Below, one piece after another: positions 21,931 to 31,668 of a DNA stretch of 36,195 bases. Positions within the stretch are counted from its first letter, which is position 1. Every line of letters begins with the position of its first letter. The stretch comes from an uncultured Limosilactobacillus sp. (GTDB lineage: Bacteria > Bacillota > Bacilli > Lactobacillales > Lactobacillaceae): positions 1 to 36,195 of the forward strand of contig NZ_CAKPXS010000012.1 in assembly GCF_934202235.1 (NCBI RefSeq). The letters are read 5' to 3'. The notes below the pieces were generated by a model. The model had not been told where the DNA came from and ran no database searches. It was given only the letters and a program-made list of their open reading frames with translations. The translations under genes were made by a program, and so were the position numbers.

Positions 21931-24900
21931 CTAAAAGTCAAAGAGGGACAGCTGGTTTTGATCCGGCAGACCGTCTAAGACGTGTTGGTCAGTCATAAAG
22001 TCGATCAGGGTCTGTGAGACGTGCGCGCGCTTTGCAAGGTCTTCCTTTGACAAGAATTCTTGTTCTTCACGGGCAGCAACGATCTGCTTAGCGGCGTTGA
22101 TCCCTAACCCCGGGATTGCCGAAAACGGAGCAATCAGCGAGTTGCCATCAATCAGCCACTTGGTTGCGTCGGAACGCTTGAGGTCAACCATTTTGAAGTT
22201 AAAGCCCCGTTCCAACATCTCATTGGCCAGGTCGAGCACCGTCTCCAGGTTCTTATCCTTGGCCGTCGCATCATGGTTGCGTTCTTTCTCGACCAGTTCG
22301 TTGATCTTGCCCTTAACGGCGTTCTTCCCTTGCGACATTGCCACAACATCGAAATCACTAGCGCGAACGGAGAAGAAGGCACAGTAATAGATCAGGGGAC
22401 AGTAAACCTTAAAGTAAGCAATCCGCAACGCCATCAGCACGTAGGCAGCGGCGTGGGCCCGCGGGAACATATACTTAATCTTGCTGCACGAATCCATGTA
22501 CCACTGCGGGACCTTGACCTTCTTCATTTCCGGAAGGTACTTTTCTGGAATGCCCCGACCGTGACGGACAGATTCCATTACCTGGAAGGCACTTTCAGAT
22601 TTCAGACCATAATTAATTAAGTCGGTCATAATGTTATCACGACAACCAATCACGTTGGCAATCGTAGCGATATGGTTATTGATGAGGTCCTCAGCGTTAT
22701 TATTCCAAACGTCCGTCCCGTGTGACAACCCTGAAATCTGCAACAGCTGCGAATAGTTTTGCGGGTGGGTTTCCTCCAACATTCCGCGAACAAAGCGCGT
22801 CCCAAATTCTGGCAGCCCCAGTGTCCCGGTTTGCGAGTTAATTTGTTCGGGCGTCACGCCTAGTGCTTCTGGACTGGAGAAGAGGCTCATGACCCCGGGG
22901 TCGTCCATCGGGATCGTCTTCGGGTCCACCCCCGATAGGTCCTGCAGTTCCCGGATCATCGTCGGGTCATCGTGACCCAGAATATCCATCTTCAGCAAGT
23001 TATCGTGAATGGAGTGGAAGTCAAAGTGGGTGGTTTCCCAGTCAGCGCTTTGATCATCAGCCGGGTATTGCACCGGAGTAAAATCATAGATTTCCTTATC
23101 ATCCGGAACAATGATGATCCCGGCCGGGTGCTGGCCGGTAGTCCGCTTCACCCCGGTAGCCCCCTTAGCAAGCCGGTCTTCTTCCGCCCGCCGAAATTCA
23201 CGGTCATTTTCTCGCTCGTACGCTTTGACGTAACCATAGGCCGTTTTGTCAGCAATCGTGCCGATCGTTCCGGCCCGGTAAACGTTCTTAGAGCCGAAAA
23301 GCACCTTCATGTAGTTATGGGCAATTGGCTGGTAGTCACCAGAAAAGTTCAAGTCAATGTCGGGAACCTTATTCCCTTCAAACCCGAGGAAGGTTTGGAA
23401 CGGGATGTTCTGCCCATCTTTGACCATTAAAGTACCGCAGTGCGGGCAATTTTTATCGGGCAAGTCATAGCCGGAACTATACTCCCCCTTAGTAAAGAAC
23501 TGACTGTACTGGCACTTTGGACAGCGGTAGTGTGGCGGTAAGGGGTTCACTTCTGTGACCCCTGACAGCGTGGCCACCACACTGGAACCAACGGATCCCC
23601 GTGAACCAACCAGGTAACCATCCTTGTTAGATTTAGCCACAAGTCGTTGGGCAATCAGGTAGTGCACGGCAAACCCGTTCTTAATAATGGCATCGAGTTC
23701 CAACTTAATCCGGTCGGCCACAATTTTCGGCAGCGGGTCGCCGTACCACGCCTTGGCGGTGTCGTAAGTCCGTTTGGTTATTTCGTCGTTGGCCCCCTCC
23801 ATATGCGGCGGGTACGTCCCAGGTGCCACCGGTGAAATTTGCTCAACCGAATCAGCGATCTTTTGGGTGTTGTCAACCACGATCTTTTGCGCCAGCTCTT
23901 CACCAAGAAAGTCAAACGCAGCCAACATTTCATCAGTGGTTCGGAAGTGAACGTCCGGCCGTTTTGTATGGTTGAGGGGGTTAGCCCCGCCCTGCGAGGC
24001 AATCAGGACCCGCCGATAATCGGCGTCTTCCGGGTTCAGGTAATGGACATCCCCCGTCGCCACCACCGGCTTATCCAGGTCATCGCCCAGCTTCACCATG
24101 TTCTTGATAATTTCCTCCAACTTGGCCTGGTCGCTAATTAACCCTTCTTCAATCAGCGGGGCGTAGTTGGCCTTCGGTTGAACTTCAATGTAGTCGTAGT
24201 ACTTTGCCTTTTGCTTAGCGGCTTCGTAACCTTTTTGCATCATGGCAGTGAACACTTCACCGCGATGACAAGCCGTCCCGACGAGAATTCCCTCACGGAA
24301 CTTATCCAGCTGCCGCCGCGGAATCCGCGGTACCCGTGAAAAGTAACGGACGTTCGACAGCGAAATCAGCTTGTAAAGATTCTTCAAACCTGCCTGGGTC
24401 TGCGCCATCAAAATGGCGTGCGACGGTCGGGTATGCCGGTAAGCATCATTGTCTCCCATGTGGGCATTCAACTGGTTAGCCTTCGTTACTCCCCACTGCT
24501 TTTCAGCATCCTTCAAGAAGAGGTGCAAAAGGTGACCAGTTGCTTCGGCGTCGTAATTAGCCCGGTGGTGGTGCTCTAGGGCAACACCAAACTTCTTACT
24601 CAGGGTATTCAACCGGTAAGACCGCAGGTGGGGGTACAAGACCCGTGCCAGCGGCAAGGTGTCAATCACTGGCACATCGATTTCCTTTTCCCCATGACGC
24701 CGGTACCCCGTGTTCATAAAGCCCAGGTCAAAGGAAACGTTATGCCCGGCAATCAGCGATCCCTGGCAGAATTCACGGAACAGGTCAAAGACTTCTTTTT
24801 CGCTCTTCGAACCACGGACCATGTCATCAGTAATGCTGGTCAGGTCGATGGTTTGCTTTGCCAGCGGGAATCCCGGGTCGATGAACTCGTCAAAGTGATC

Positions 24901-26256
24901 CAGTACTTCACCATGGTGCATCTTGGTTGCTGACAGTTCGATCACCTTGTCGTAGATGGCGGAGAGTCCCGTCGTTTCCACGTCGAAGATCACGTAGTCA
25001 GCATCCAATAGGTCGTGATCGTTCGGGTTATAGACGATTGGCATCCCCTCATCCACCAGGTTAGCTTCCACACCATAAAGCATCTTGAAGTCGTCGAAGC
25101 CCTTAGCAGCACGTGCCGCTTCCGGAAAGGCTTGGACGTCAGTGTGGTCGGTAATGGCCAGCGCCGGCATCCCCCACTTGTGGGCCTGGTTAACGTATTC
25201 AGTGATGGTGTTTGTCGCGTCCATCTGGCTCATCTTGGAGTGCAGGTGCAATTCCACCCGCTTCTTCCCTGCTGGTGCCTTGTCTTCACGCACGCGGTGG
25301 CTCACCTGGTTGATGTCAAAGGCCATCATCGTTAAATCGTGCATGTAGGTGTCTTCCTGGATGGGGCCGCGCGCCTTTATCCAGTCACCCTCGGCAAGCT
25401 TGGCAAACAGCGCCTTGTCGGTGTCACTGTTAGAAAACTTCTTAATGGCAAACGATGAGGTGTAGTCCGTCACTTCCAAAACCAGGATCTGGCGACCGCT
25501 TTTAATATCCGTCACTTCCTTGTTGAAGACATATCCTTCAACAACAACGTTACGCTCCTCGTCAGTAATGTCGCCCATCCGGGTCACTGGAATTTTCGGG
25601 TTGATCGTTTTGCCAAGAACCACCGGGCCGGCCGGAACAGCACTTTGCCGTTTGGCTGGTTTTTTCGCCAGCTCTGCCATGGCCTTTTTGACTAAATCCT
25701 GGTCCTTAGCCGCTTGCTTCTTGCGAACCTCTGCCACCCGCTTTTGTGAGGCTTCCTGGTTAACCTTCACCGTGAGCTTAAAAGACGGGAAACCAACCCT
25801 GGTATAAGCGTTTCCGAGTTGCTGAACCAGTTTATCAGCAAAGAAGTTGGCTGCTTGCTGGCTGCTAACCGTCAAAATAACATGATGGCCATCGACAGTC
25901 GGGATGCTCTGCACGGTCATTTCAGATCCCACCGGAGAATCGCCAACTACCTGGTTGGCAACTAGTGGCCAGTAGTCAACCAGCAGCTTTTCATCCAAGT
26001 CGTCCGTTGGTGTCGCAATTGTCAGTTGGACTTTTTTGACGATGCCCTCAAAGGCATTTTCCAACGCCTCCCGCAGACGCCGATAGACGGCAACCGGCAG
26101 TATCTGGTTAAAGGTCAATTGAAACTCCCAACAAACTGACTGCTGGTGAACAACGACTGCCTTGATTTTGCCATCAGCAAGTGCTGGCTCATTGGCATCG
26201 GCCAGTTGCACCTGCTCTAACAACTTTTCAAATAACTCGTGCCGACTTAAATCCAC
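21931..26256 (-). CDS. polC: DNA polymerase III PolC-type alpha subunit
   Basis: Main replicative DNA polymerase of low-GC Gram-positive bacteria. It has 1441 residues. Domains: an N-terminal region (1-220), an OB fold (about 228-310), a PHP domain split by the exonuclease (VELHLHSKMSQMD at 334 and ITDHTD at 368), a proofreading 3'-5' exonuclease (DVETTG at 425-430, with HNVSFDLGF near 505), then the second PHP part. The zinc site has Cys912, Cys915, Cys937 and Cys940. The polymerase catalytic stretch PDIDLNFSGDY begins at 965. The fingers and helix-hairpin-helix regions complete it. The GTG start follows AAGGAGG at six-base spacing. It stands between terminators, so it is probably transcribed largely on its own or by read-through from proS. 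Confidence 0.99.
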   Translation of the reverse strand: MDLSRHELFEKLLEQVQLADANEPALADGKIKAVVVHQQSVCWEFQLTFNQILPVAVYRRLREALENAFEGIVKKVQLTIATPTDDLDEKLLVDYWPLVANQVVGDSPVGSEMTVQSIPTVDGHHVILTVSSQQAANFFADKLVQQLGNAYTRVGFPSFKLTVKVNQEASQKRVAEVRKKQAAKDQDLVKKAMAELAKKPAKRQSAVPAGPVVLGKTINPKIPVTRMGDITDEERNVVVEGYVFNKEVTDIKSGRQILVLEVTDYTSSFAIKKFSNSDTDKALFAKLAEGDWIKARGPIQEDTYMHDLTMMAFDINQVSHRVREDKAPAGKKRVELHLHSKMSQMDATNTITEYVNQAHKWGMPALAITDHTDVQAFPEAARAAKGFDDFKMLYGVEANLVDEGMPIVYNPNDHDLLDADYVIFDVETTGLSAIYDKVIELSATKMHHGEVLDHFDEFIDPGFPLAKQTIDLTSITDDMVRGSKSEKEVFDLFREFCQGSLIAGHNVSFDLGFMNTGYRRHGEKEIDVPVIDTLPLARVLYPHLRSYRLNTLSKKFGVALEHHHRANYDAEATGHLLHLFLKDAEKQWGVTKANQLNAHMGDNDAYRHTRPSHAILMAQTQAGLKNLYKLISLSNVRYFSRVPRIPRRQLDKFREGILVGTACHRGEVFTAMMQKGYEAAKQKAKYYDYIEVQPKANYAPLIEEGLISDQAKLEEIIKNMVKLGDDLDKPVVATGDVHYLNPEDADYRRVLIASQGGANPLNHTKRPDVHFRTTDEMLAAFDFLGEELAQKIVVDNTQKIADSVEQISPVAPGTYPPHMEGANDEITKRTYDTAKAWYGDPLPKIVADRIKLELDAIIKNGFAVHYLIAQRLVAKSNKDGYLVGSRGSVGSSVVATLSGVTEVNPLPPHYRCPKCQYSQFFTKGEYSSGYDLPDKNCPHCGTLMVKDGQNIPFQTFLGFEGNKVPDIDLNFSGDYQPIAHNYMKVLFGSKNVYRAGTIGTIADKTAYGYVKAYERENDREFRRAEEDRLAKGATGVKRTTGQHPAGIIIVPDDKEIYDFTPVQYPADDQSADWETTHFDFHSIHDNLLKMDILGHDDPTMIRELQDLSGVDPKTIPMDDPGVMSLFSSPEALGVTPEQINSQTGTLGLPEFGTRFVRGMLEETHPQNYSQLLQISGLSHGTDVWNNNAEDLINNHIATIANVIGCRDNIMTDLINYGLKSESAFQVMESVRHGRGIPEKYLPEMKKVKVPQWYMDSCSKIKYMFPRAHAAAYVLMALRIAYFKVYCPLIYYCAFFSVRASDFDVVAMSQGKNAVKGKINELVEKERNHDATAKDKNLETVLDLANEMLERGFNFKMVDLKRSDATKWLIDGNSLIAPFSAIPGLGINAAKQIVAAREEQEFLSKEDLAKRAHVSQTLIDFMTDQHVLDGLPDQNQLSLFDF

Positions 26257-26287
26257 GTGGCTCCTCCTTTTCTACAAAAAACTTCCA

Positions 26288-26323
26288 AGAAAAAGAGACC
26301 GTGGCACTAACTTTGTCACAGTC
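26288..26323 (-). terminator. Terminator between proS and polC
   Basis: On the minus strand GACTGTG pairs with CACGGTC (7 bp, one wobble; arms 26317-26323 and 26297-26303) and is followed by TCTTTTTCTT. It lies in the 87-bp gap just before the polC ribosome site. Confidence 0.7.
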
Positions 26324-26343
26324 TACCCTTTAACTTACGTTCA

Positions 26344-28080
26344 CTAGTCTTTTTGTTGCTGGTCGCTGGCCGCTTGCTTTAAGAGAATGTGAACGTTATT
26401 AACTACTTCTTCTTGTTTGACCTCAATTGTTTCGCCGGTACGCCGGAGCTTAATTTCGACGATCCCATCCTTGGCCTTCTTGCCGACCGTGATCCGCAGC
26501 GGCAAACCAATCAAATCTGAATCGGCGAACTTGACGCCAGCCCGTTCTTTCCGGTCATCAAGCAGCACTTCATAACCTTCATCTTCTAAGGCCGTCGTAA
26601 TTTCATTGGCCATCTTAACCTGCTCATCGTTTTTGACATTAACTGGAATGACGTGCACGTCAAACGGTGCAATCGCGGTTGGCCAAATCAAACCACGGTC
26701 ATCATTGTTTTGCTCGGCAATTGCTGACAGGAGCCGGGAAACACCGATTCCGTAGCAGCCCATCACAATATCAGTTGCTTTACCTTGCCGGTTCAAAACC
26801 TGGGCCTTGAATGCCCGCGAATACAACGTGCCGAGTTTAAAGATGTGGCCAACTTCAATCCCATTAGTGAACTTCAGTGGGAACCCATCAGGACCAATTT
26901 CGCCTTCCTTGACGTTCCGCACGTCGGCAAACTGGTCGACAGTAAAGTCCCGGTCAAAGTTGGCATTAATGTAGTGGTAACCATCTTCATTAGCACCACA
27001 AGCCATGTTAACCATGCCCTTGATGTGCTGGTCGGCAACCACTTTCAGCTTGCCGTCGGTACCAACTGGACCGAGTGAACCGGCGTGTGCTGGCAACACG
27101 GCCGCAATTTCTTTGTCGTCGGCCAAACGAACGCTGTCAACGTCCAACACATCTGTCAACTTAACCTCGTTAACCTCGTCATTACCGCGCATCAAAACCA
27201 TTACTGGCGACTCGTCCTGACCATCCTTAGCAACGTAAACCATCGCTTTGAGAATCTGGTCAGCGTCAATACCAAGGCTTTCTGCTGCTTCGTCAACACT
27301 ATGGGCACCTGGCGTCCCCTTCTTGGTCAACTCGCCCGGCTTCCCTAACTGCTGTTTTTCAGCAAACTTGCTAGTTGCCTTTTCCAGGTTAGCCGCGTAA
27401 CCACCGTCAGTGTAGACGATTGTGTCTTCACCAATCGCTGCTGGGGCGGAAAATTCTTGTGAACCTTTGCCGCCGATTGTACCAGAGTCTGCCAGGATGA
27501 CCTTGTAGTCTAACCCGATTTCATCAAAGATCGCACGGAGGGCTTGAGCCATATGATTGTATTCCACATCAAGGCCCTCGCGGTCAACGGTGAAGGAATA
27601 ACCATCCCACATGATAAATTCCTTACCACGAAGGAGACCAAAACGCGGCCGTTCCTCATCCCGGAACTTGTCAGTAATTTGGTACAACAGGAGTGGCAGT
27701 TTCTTGTAGGACTTCAGGCTGTCACGGACAATCGTCGTAAAAGTCTCTTCGTGCGTTGGCCCAAGCAAGAATGGCCGCTTCTTGCGGTCTTCAAGTTTGA
27801 ACAAGTTGTCACCGTATGACTCATAACGGCCCGACTTCTGCCACAACTCAGCTGGTAACAGGGCTGGCGCTGTCATTTCAACCCCGTCGTACTTGTCCAT
27901 TTGTTGACGAATCAGCCGCTTAATCTTGGCCAAAATTCGTTGTGCTAGTGGCAAGTAAGCCCACACACCGGCGGAAACTTGGTAAATGTAGCCACCACGG
28001 ACCAGCATCTGGTGGCTGATCGCTTCAGCATCACTTGGGGCTTCCTTCAGCGTTGGAATTAGCATTCGTGATTGTTTCAT
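26344..28080 (-). CDS. proS: Prolyl-tRNA synthetase (bacterial type with editing domain)
   Basis: Charges tRNA-Pro with proline. It has 578 residues. The class II catalytic core includes motif 1 around MVRGGYIYQVSAGVWAYLPL, motif 2 around FRDEERPRFGLLRGKEFIMWD and motif 3 near MGCYGIGVSRLLSAIAEQ. The long insertion (about 225-385), typical of bacterial ProS, is present and edits misacylated Ala-tRNA. The C-terminal anticodon-binding domain starts at about 470 (FDVHVIPVN). It lies 34 bp after rseP in the uppS-cdsA-rseP-proS run. Confidence 0.98.
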   Translation of the reverse strand: MKQSRMLIPTLKEAPSDAEAISHQMLVRGGYIYQVSAGVWAYLPLAQRILAKIKRLIRQQMDKYDGVEMTAPALLPAELWQKSGRYESYGDNLFKLEDRKKRPFLLGPTHEETFTTIVRDSLKSYKKLPLLLYQITDKFRDEERPRFGLLRGKEFIMWDGYSFTVDREGLDVEYNHMAQALRAIFDEIGLDYKVILADSGTIGGKGSQEFSAPAAIGEDTIVYTDGGYAANLEKATSKFAEKQQLGKPGELTKKGTPGAHSVDEAAESLGIDADQILKAMVYVAKDGQDESPVMVLMRGNDEVNEVKLTDVLDVDSVRLADDKEIAAVLPAHAGSLGPVGTDGKLKVVADQHIKGMVNMACGANEDGYHYINANFDRDFTVDQFADVRNVKEGEIGPDGFPLKFTNGIEVGHIFKLGTLYSRAFKAQVLNRQGKATDIVMGCYGIGVSRLLSAIAEQNNDDRGLIWPTAIAPFDVHVIPVNVKNDEQVKMANEITTALEDEGYEVLLDDRKERAGVKFADSDLIGLPLRITVGKKAKDGIVEIKLRRTGETIEVKQEEVVNNVHILLKQAASDQQQKD

Positions 28081-28114
28081 TTTAATTCTTTACTCCTCAA
28101 ATAGATTTCACAAC

Positions 28115-29392
28115 TTAGTGAACAAAATAGTTTTGGATATCGTTATAGGTAACCAGGATCATTAACAATAACAAGATGGTAAAGCCAATCAGTGTCACAA
28201 CGACTTCCACCTTCTCCGGGATTGGCCGACGGATAATGGCCTCAACGATATTTAACAGTAACTTTCCCCCATCTAGTGCCGGAATTGGCAAGAGGTTGAC
28301 AATTCCGAGGTTGATTGACAAGGACGCGAGGAAGGCCAGTACGCCGTTGATACCGTAGTGCGTTGCCTGTGAAGTACCCGCGTACATGGCAACCGGCCCG
28401 CCAAAGTCGTTGACGTTAAAACCATGGGTAACCATATGGCCCAGGACGCTGAAGATCAGTGTTCCTGATTGAACGAAGGCGTTCCATCCGTACTTCACCC
28501 GGGCTACTGGCGACTTGGACACTTCTTCTTCAATCCCAATCCGCCCGACCTTTTGTTTGTTAACCCGAGCAGTAGTCGTTTTCATGGTCACTGTCTTTTG
28601 CCGGTTGCCGTGTTCATATTTCACCGTTACCCGTTTTCCTGGCTTGGTACTTACTTGTTGGGAAAGTTCTTGCCAGTTTCTTACCCGGTGGTGGTCAACG
28701 CTAACAATCCGGTCACCGGCAACCAGACCAGCACGCGCCGCTGGTCCAGCTGACTGCACATGTCCCAGCCGGTTCGTCCCAGTCGGAATTCCCGGTAGGG
28801 TAAAGCCCAGGATAACAAAGACCACTAGCGAAAGAACGAAGTTATTAAACGGCCCCGCAAAGTTAGTTAACATCCGATGCCCGAGACTAGCCGACTGAAA
28901 GAGCACATCCCGCGGGGCAATACGGACACTAGTCCCATCAGGTTCAACAATCACTGCATCGTGGTCAACGGCAAAACGTTTCACCGTTGACTCGTCACCA
29001 TTGACATAACCGGCAATAAATAAGTCATCCGTCAAGTCATGATCAACTACCTGTAGCGGGATGCCCTGCAACAACTGGTTGTTCCGACTGACATCAATCG
29101 TTTTAACTTGCTGCTGTTCGTTTAAAGTAATGCTGACCGTCGAGCCAGGACGAAGGTTTTCCTCATCATCGTCATCGTCCCCAGCAAAACGAACGTAACC
29201 ACCCAGGGGGAGAATTCTCACCGTAAAGGTCGTCCCATTTTTTCCCCGGTGCCACCACACCTTGGGACCCATCCCGATAGAAAACTCACGAACAAGAATC
29301 CCGGCACGGACGGCAAAGTAGTAGTGACCAAACTCGTGGATCAGAACGATCAGTCCAAAAACAAGGATGAAGGTAATAATCGTGATTAGCAA
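28115..29392 (-). CDS. rseP: Site-2 intramembrane zinc metalloprotease RseP/RasP (Eep)
   Basis: Membrane protease that cleaves transmembrane segments such as anti-sigma factors, signal peptide remnants and pheromone precursors. It has 425 residues. The first membrane helix holds the zinc motif HEFGH (19-23). A periplasmic-type PDZ domain lies at about 205-275 (AGPAARAGLVAGDRIVSVDH). The second zinc motif is in NLLPIPALDGGKLL near the C-terminus, within the last membrane helices. An Asp/Glu cluster follows the first cytosolic loop. The start is a TTG at 29392 with GAGG ahead of it. It lies between cdsA and proS, as in most lactobacilli. Confidence 0.97.
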   Translation of the reverse strand: MLITIITFILVFGLIVLIHEFGHYYFAVRAGILVREFSIGMGPKVWWHRGKNGTTFTVRILPLGGYVRFAGDDDDDEENLRPGSTVSITLNEQQQVKTIDVSRNNQLLQGIPLQVVDHDLTDDLFIAGYVNGDESTVKRFAVDHDAVIVEPDGTSVRIAPRDVLFQSASLGHRMLTNFAGPFNNFVLSLVVFVILGFTLPGIPTGTNRLGHVQSAGPAARAGLVAGDRIVSVDHHRVRNWQELSQQVSTKPGKRVTVKYEHGNRQKTVTMKTTTARVNKQKVGRIGIEEEVSKSPVARVKYGWNAFVQSGTLIFSVLGHMVTHGFNVNDFGGPVAMYAGTSQATHYGINGVLAFLASLSINLGIVNLLPIPALDGGKLLLNIVEAIIRRPIPEKVEVVVTLIGFTILLLLMILVTYNDIQNYFVH

Positions 29393-29415
29393 ATAACCGC
29401 CTCACTCAATAGGTA

Positions 29416-30204
29416 TTAGATAATCGCTAGTAGTTGCATGAGCGGCATTACCAGTAGCATGCTATCAAACCGGTCCAAAATACCGCCGTGACCCGGAAGG
29501 ATTTTTCCCGAGTCCTTCACGCCATAGTAGCGTTTCAGTGATGATTCAATCAGGTCCCCAAACTGGCCCATAATAGACAGGAACAAAGTGGCAACTAGCA
29601 TCAACCAGTAGTTGTCGTAGCCAACCGGGAAGAAGTAGAGGTAAATAGCAGCGATAATGACCGCTGATACAGTCCCGCCAATTGACCCTTCCCAGGTCTT
29701 ATTAGGGCTCACTTTTGGCGCTAGCTTATGCTGACCAAGCTTACGGCCAATCAAGTAAGCCCCGCTATCGGTAATCCAAACAATCAGCATCCCGTAAAGC
29801 AAGGTGGTAAAACCAACTCCCCGTGCGGCAATAAACGCATTAAAGCCAAAGCCAATGTACAACATCCCCAGTGTCAGTACACCAGCATCATCAAAGCTAA
29901 AACGTTGCTTAGCAATTACCGTGTACAACAGTAAGAAGATCACAAGGATGTAAAATGCTTCCCAGCGACTAATTCCCGTTGGCAACCAGGCAAGCCACGT
30001 GCTCGGGGCAACCACCAAACAAACGCCAATGAAACTAATCAGGGCCGGAAACGAAGTCACAAACATCTTTTTCATTGTTGTGATTTCGCCCATCGCAACA
30101 ACGCCTAAGACCAACGCAGCAAAAGTTAATGGCCACCCGCCAATTAAAATCAGCGGAATGAAAATAGCTAATGCCACAATGGCAGTAATAACACGCGTTT
30201 TCAA
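29416..30204 (-). CDS. cdsA: Phosphatidate cytidylyltransferase
   Basis: Makes CDP-diacylglycerol from phosphatidic acid and CTP, the branch point of phospholipid synthesis, in the membrane. The 262-residue protein is very hydrophobic, with about seven to eight membrane segments. The CdsA signature is at the C-terminus: SSLKRYYGVKDSGKILPGHG and GGILDRFDS. KVSPNKTWEGSIGG is the other conserved stretch. It lies 17 bp after uppS and 23 bp before rseP, a standard cluster. Confidence 0.97.
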   Translation of the reverse strand: MKTRVITAIVALAIFIPLILIGGWPLTFAALVLGVVAMGEITTMKKMFVTSFPALISFIGVCLVVAPSTWLAWLPTGISRWEAFYILVIFLLLYTVIAKQRFSFDDAGVLTLGMLYIGFGFNAFIAARGVGFTTLLYGMLIVWITDSGAYLIGRKLGQHKLAPKVSPNKTWEGSIGGTVSAVIIAAIYLYFFPVGYDNYWLMLVATLFLSIMGQFGDLIESSLKRYYGVKDSGKILPGHGGILDRFDSMLLVMPLMQLLAII

Positions 30205-30221
30205 TTCTATTCTCCAATCAT

Positions 30222-30980
30222 TTATTTATTCACGAGCCCACCGAAACGACGGTGGCGGTGTTGGAAAGTACTGATAGCAGCACGAAGACTGTTGCCATTA
30301 AAGTCAGGCCAGGCCTGGTCCACAAAGACTAACTCACTGTATGCGATCTGCCAAAGCAGGAAGTTGCTAATTCGCTCCTCACCGCTGGTTCGAATCAGCA
30401 AGTCTGGATCGCTAACTGCTCCCAATGGGGCAGTCATCAGGTGCTGGTTAATTAGGTCTTCATTAACCTGCTGGGGAGAAAGCTTCCCTTCCTGAACTGA
30501 CTGAGCAATTGCCTTCATCGCACAAACTAATTCGTCACGTCCACCATAATTCAAGGCAAAGTTGAGGACCATCCCGTCACAAGTGGCTGTATCGGCCATC
30601 GCCTTTTTGACTGCTTTTTGGGTGGCAGCAGGCAGGCCGTCAATGTGCCCCATCACCATCACCCGGACGTTATGTTTTACCAAATCGGGGACAAAGGTGT
30701 TAAAGAAGCGAATGGGCAGCTTCATCAAATAGCTAACTTCTGATTCTGGTCGCTTCCAATTTTCGGTTGAAAAAGCATACAAGGTTAGCACTTTAACCCC
30801 TAAGTCACTCGCCGCAATCGCAATCTTCTTGACGGTGTTCATTCCGGCCTTATGCCCAGCAATTCGCGGCAGGTGCTGTCTTGTCGCCCACCGCCCGTTA
30901 CCATCCATAATGATGGCAACATGAGCGGGAATTTTATCCATGTCTAGTTGCGGTGTTGTGTGGTTACTTGCTTGTTCCAT
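30222..30980 (-). CDS. uppS: Isoprenyl transferase (undecaprenyl diphosphate synthase)
   Basis: Adds isopentenyl units in cis to make undecaprenyl diphosphate, the lipid carrier for peptidoglycan and wall polymers. The chosen ATG at 30980 gives 252 residues and follows GGGAGG at about 10 bases; an upstream in-frame start at 31013 would place this site inside the gene. The conserved IIMDGNGRWA holds the catalytic aspartate (Asp26). TLYAFSTENWKRP and the late SGEERISNFLLWQIAYSE are also typical. It heads the uppS-cdsA-rseP-proS run and has its own likely promoter overlapping the frr terminator. Confidence 0.97.
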   Translation of the reverse strand: MEQASNHTTPQLDMDKIPAHVAIIMDGNGRWATRQHLPRIAGHKAGMNTVKKIAIAASDLGVKVLTLYAFSTENWKRPESEVSYLMKLPIRFFNTFVPDLVKHNVRVMVMGHIDGLPAATQKAVKKAMADTATCDGMVLNFALNYGGRDELVCAMKAIAQSVQEGKLSPQQVNEDLINQHLMTAPLGAVSDPDLLIRTSGEERISNFLLWQIAYSELVFVDQAWPDFNGNSLRAAISTFQHRHRRFGGLVNK

Positions 30981-31037
30981 AAACAGACCGCCTCCCAACT
31001 CGCCGGTATCCACCGGCAGTAATTATGCACAAAACAT

Positions 31038-31066
31038 ATTTTAACAGAAAAAAAGACAAGTGCAAA
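31038..31066 (-). promoter_or_regulatory. Probable uppS promoter
   Basis: On the minus strand TTTGCA (31061-31066) and TAAAAT (31038-31043) are 17 bp apart, about 55 bp before uppS. The -35 lies inside the 3' arm of the frr terminator. Confidence 0.55.
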
Positions 31067-31092
31067 ACTGACTGTCGCCGTTTCACTTGCCT
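31047..31092 (-). terminator. Terminator after frr
   Basis: On the minus strand GGCAAGTG (31084-31091) pairs with CACTTGTC (31055-31062), 8 bp with one wobble, followed by TTTTTTTC. It separates rpsB-tsf-pyrH-frr from uppS-cdsA-rseP-proS. Confidence 0.85.
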
Positions 31093-31102
31093 TCTAACAA
31101 CA

Positions 31103-31666
31103 TTATTCAGTCATTAATTCCTTTTCCTTGGCAGCGGAAATGTCTTCGAGGTTCTTAATTCCCGCATCCGTTTCCTTTTGGACTTGGTCTTCCAGGTCGT
31201 GGAACTGGTCATCGTTAAAATCACCGTTCTTGTGACCATCCTTCAGCTGGTCCATCGCATCGCGCCGAACGTTACGAATGGCCACCTTCGCTTTTTCGGT
31301 TTCCGCCTTAACGTTCTTCACCAATTCCTTCCGCCGGTCTTCCGTCAGTTGTGGAATCAGGATCCGAATGGCAGCCCCTTCGTTTTGCGGGTTTAAGCCG
31401 AGGTTAGCTTCGTAAATTGCCCGCTCGATTTCTTCCAGGATACTCTTGTCATACGGAGTAACCAGCAGCTGACGGGCTTCCGGAATCGTAATTGAAGCAA
31501 CCTGGTTAAGTGGCGTTGGGGCCCCATAATAATCAACCTTTACTGGATTCAGCAGGCTGGCATTTGCCCGCCCTGCCCGGATTTCAGCCAGGCGGCGTGA
31601 CAGTGCTTCACCCGTTTTCTTCATCTTATCCTTAGCTTCTGCCAAGATTTGTTTTGAACTTGCCAT
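31103..31666 (-). CDS. frr: Ribosome recycling factor
   Basis: Splits post-termination ribosomes together with EF-G. It has 187 residues, a normal size. Typical parts are EIRAGRANASLLNPVKVDYY, YGAPTPLNQVASITIPEARQ, SILEEIERAIYEANLGLNP and RILIPQLTEDRRKELVKNVK. It begins only 2 bp after pyrH, so the two are translated from one message. Confidence 0.98.
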   Translation of the reverse strand: MASSKQILAEAKDKMKKTGEALSRRLAEIRAGRANASLLNPVKVDYYGAPTPLNQVASITIPEARQLLVTPYDKSILEEIERAIYEANLGLNPQNEGAAIRILIPQLTEDRRKELVKNVKAETEKAKVAIRNVRRDAMDQLKDGHKNGDFNDDQFHDLEDQVQKETDAGIKNLEDISAAKEKELMTE

Positions 31667-31668
31667 AA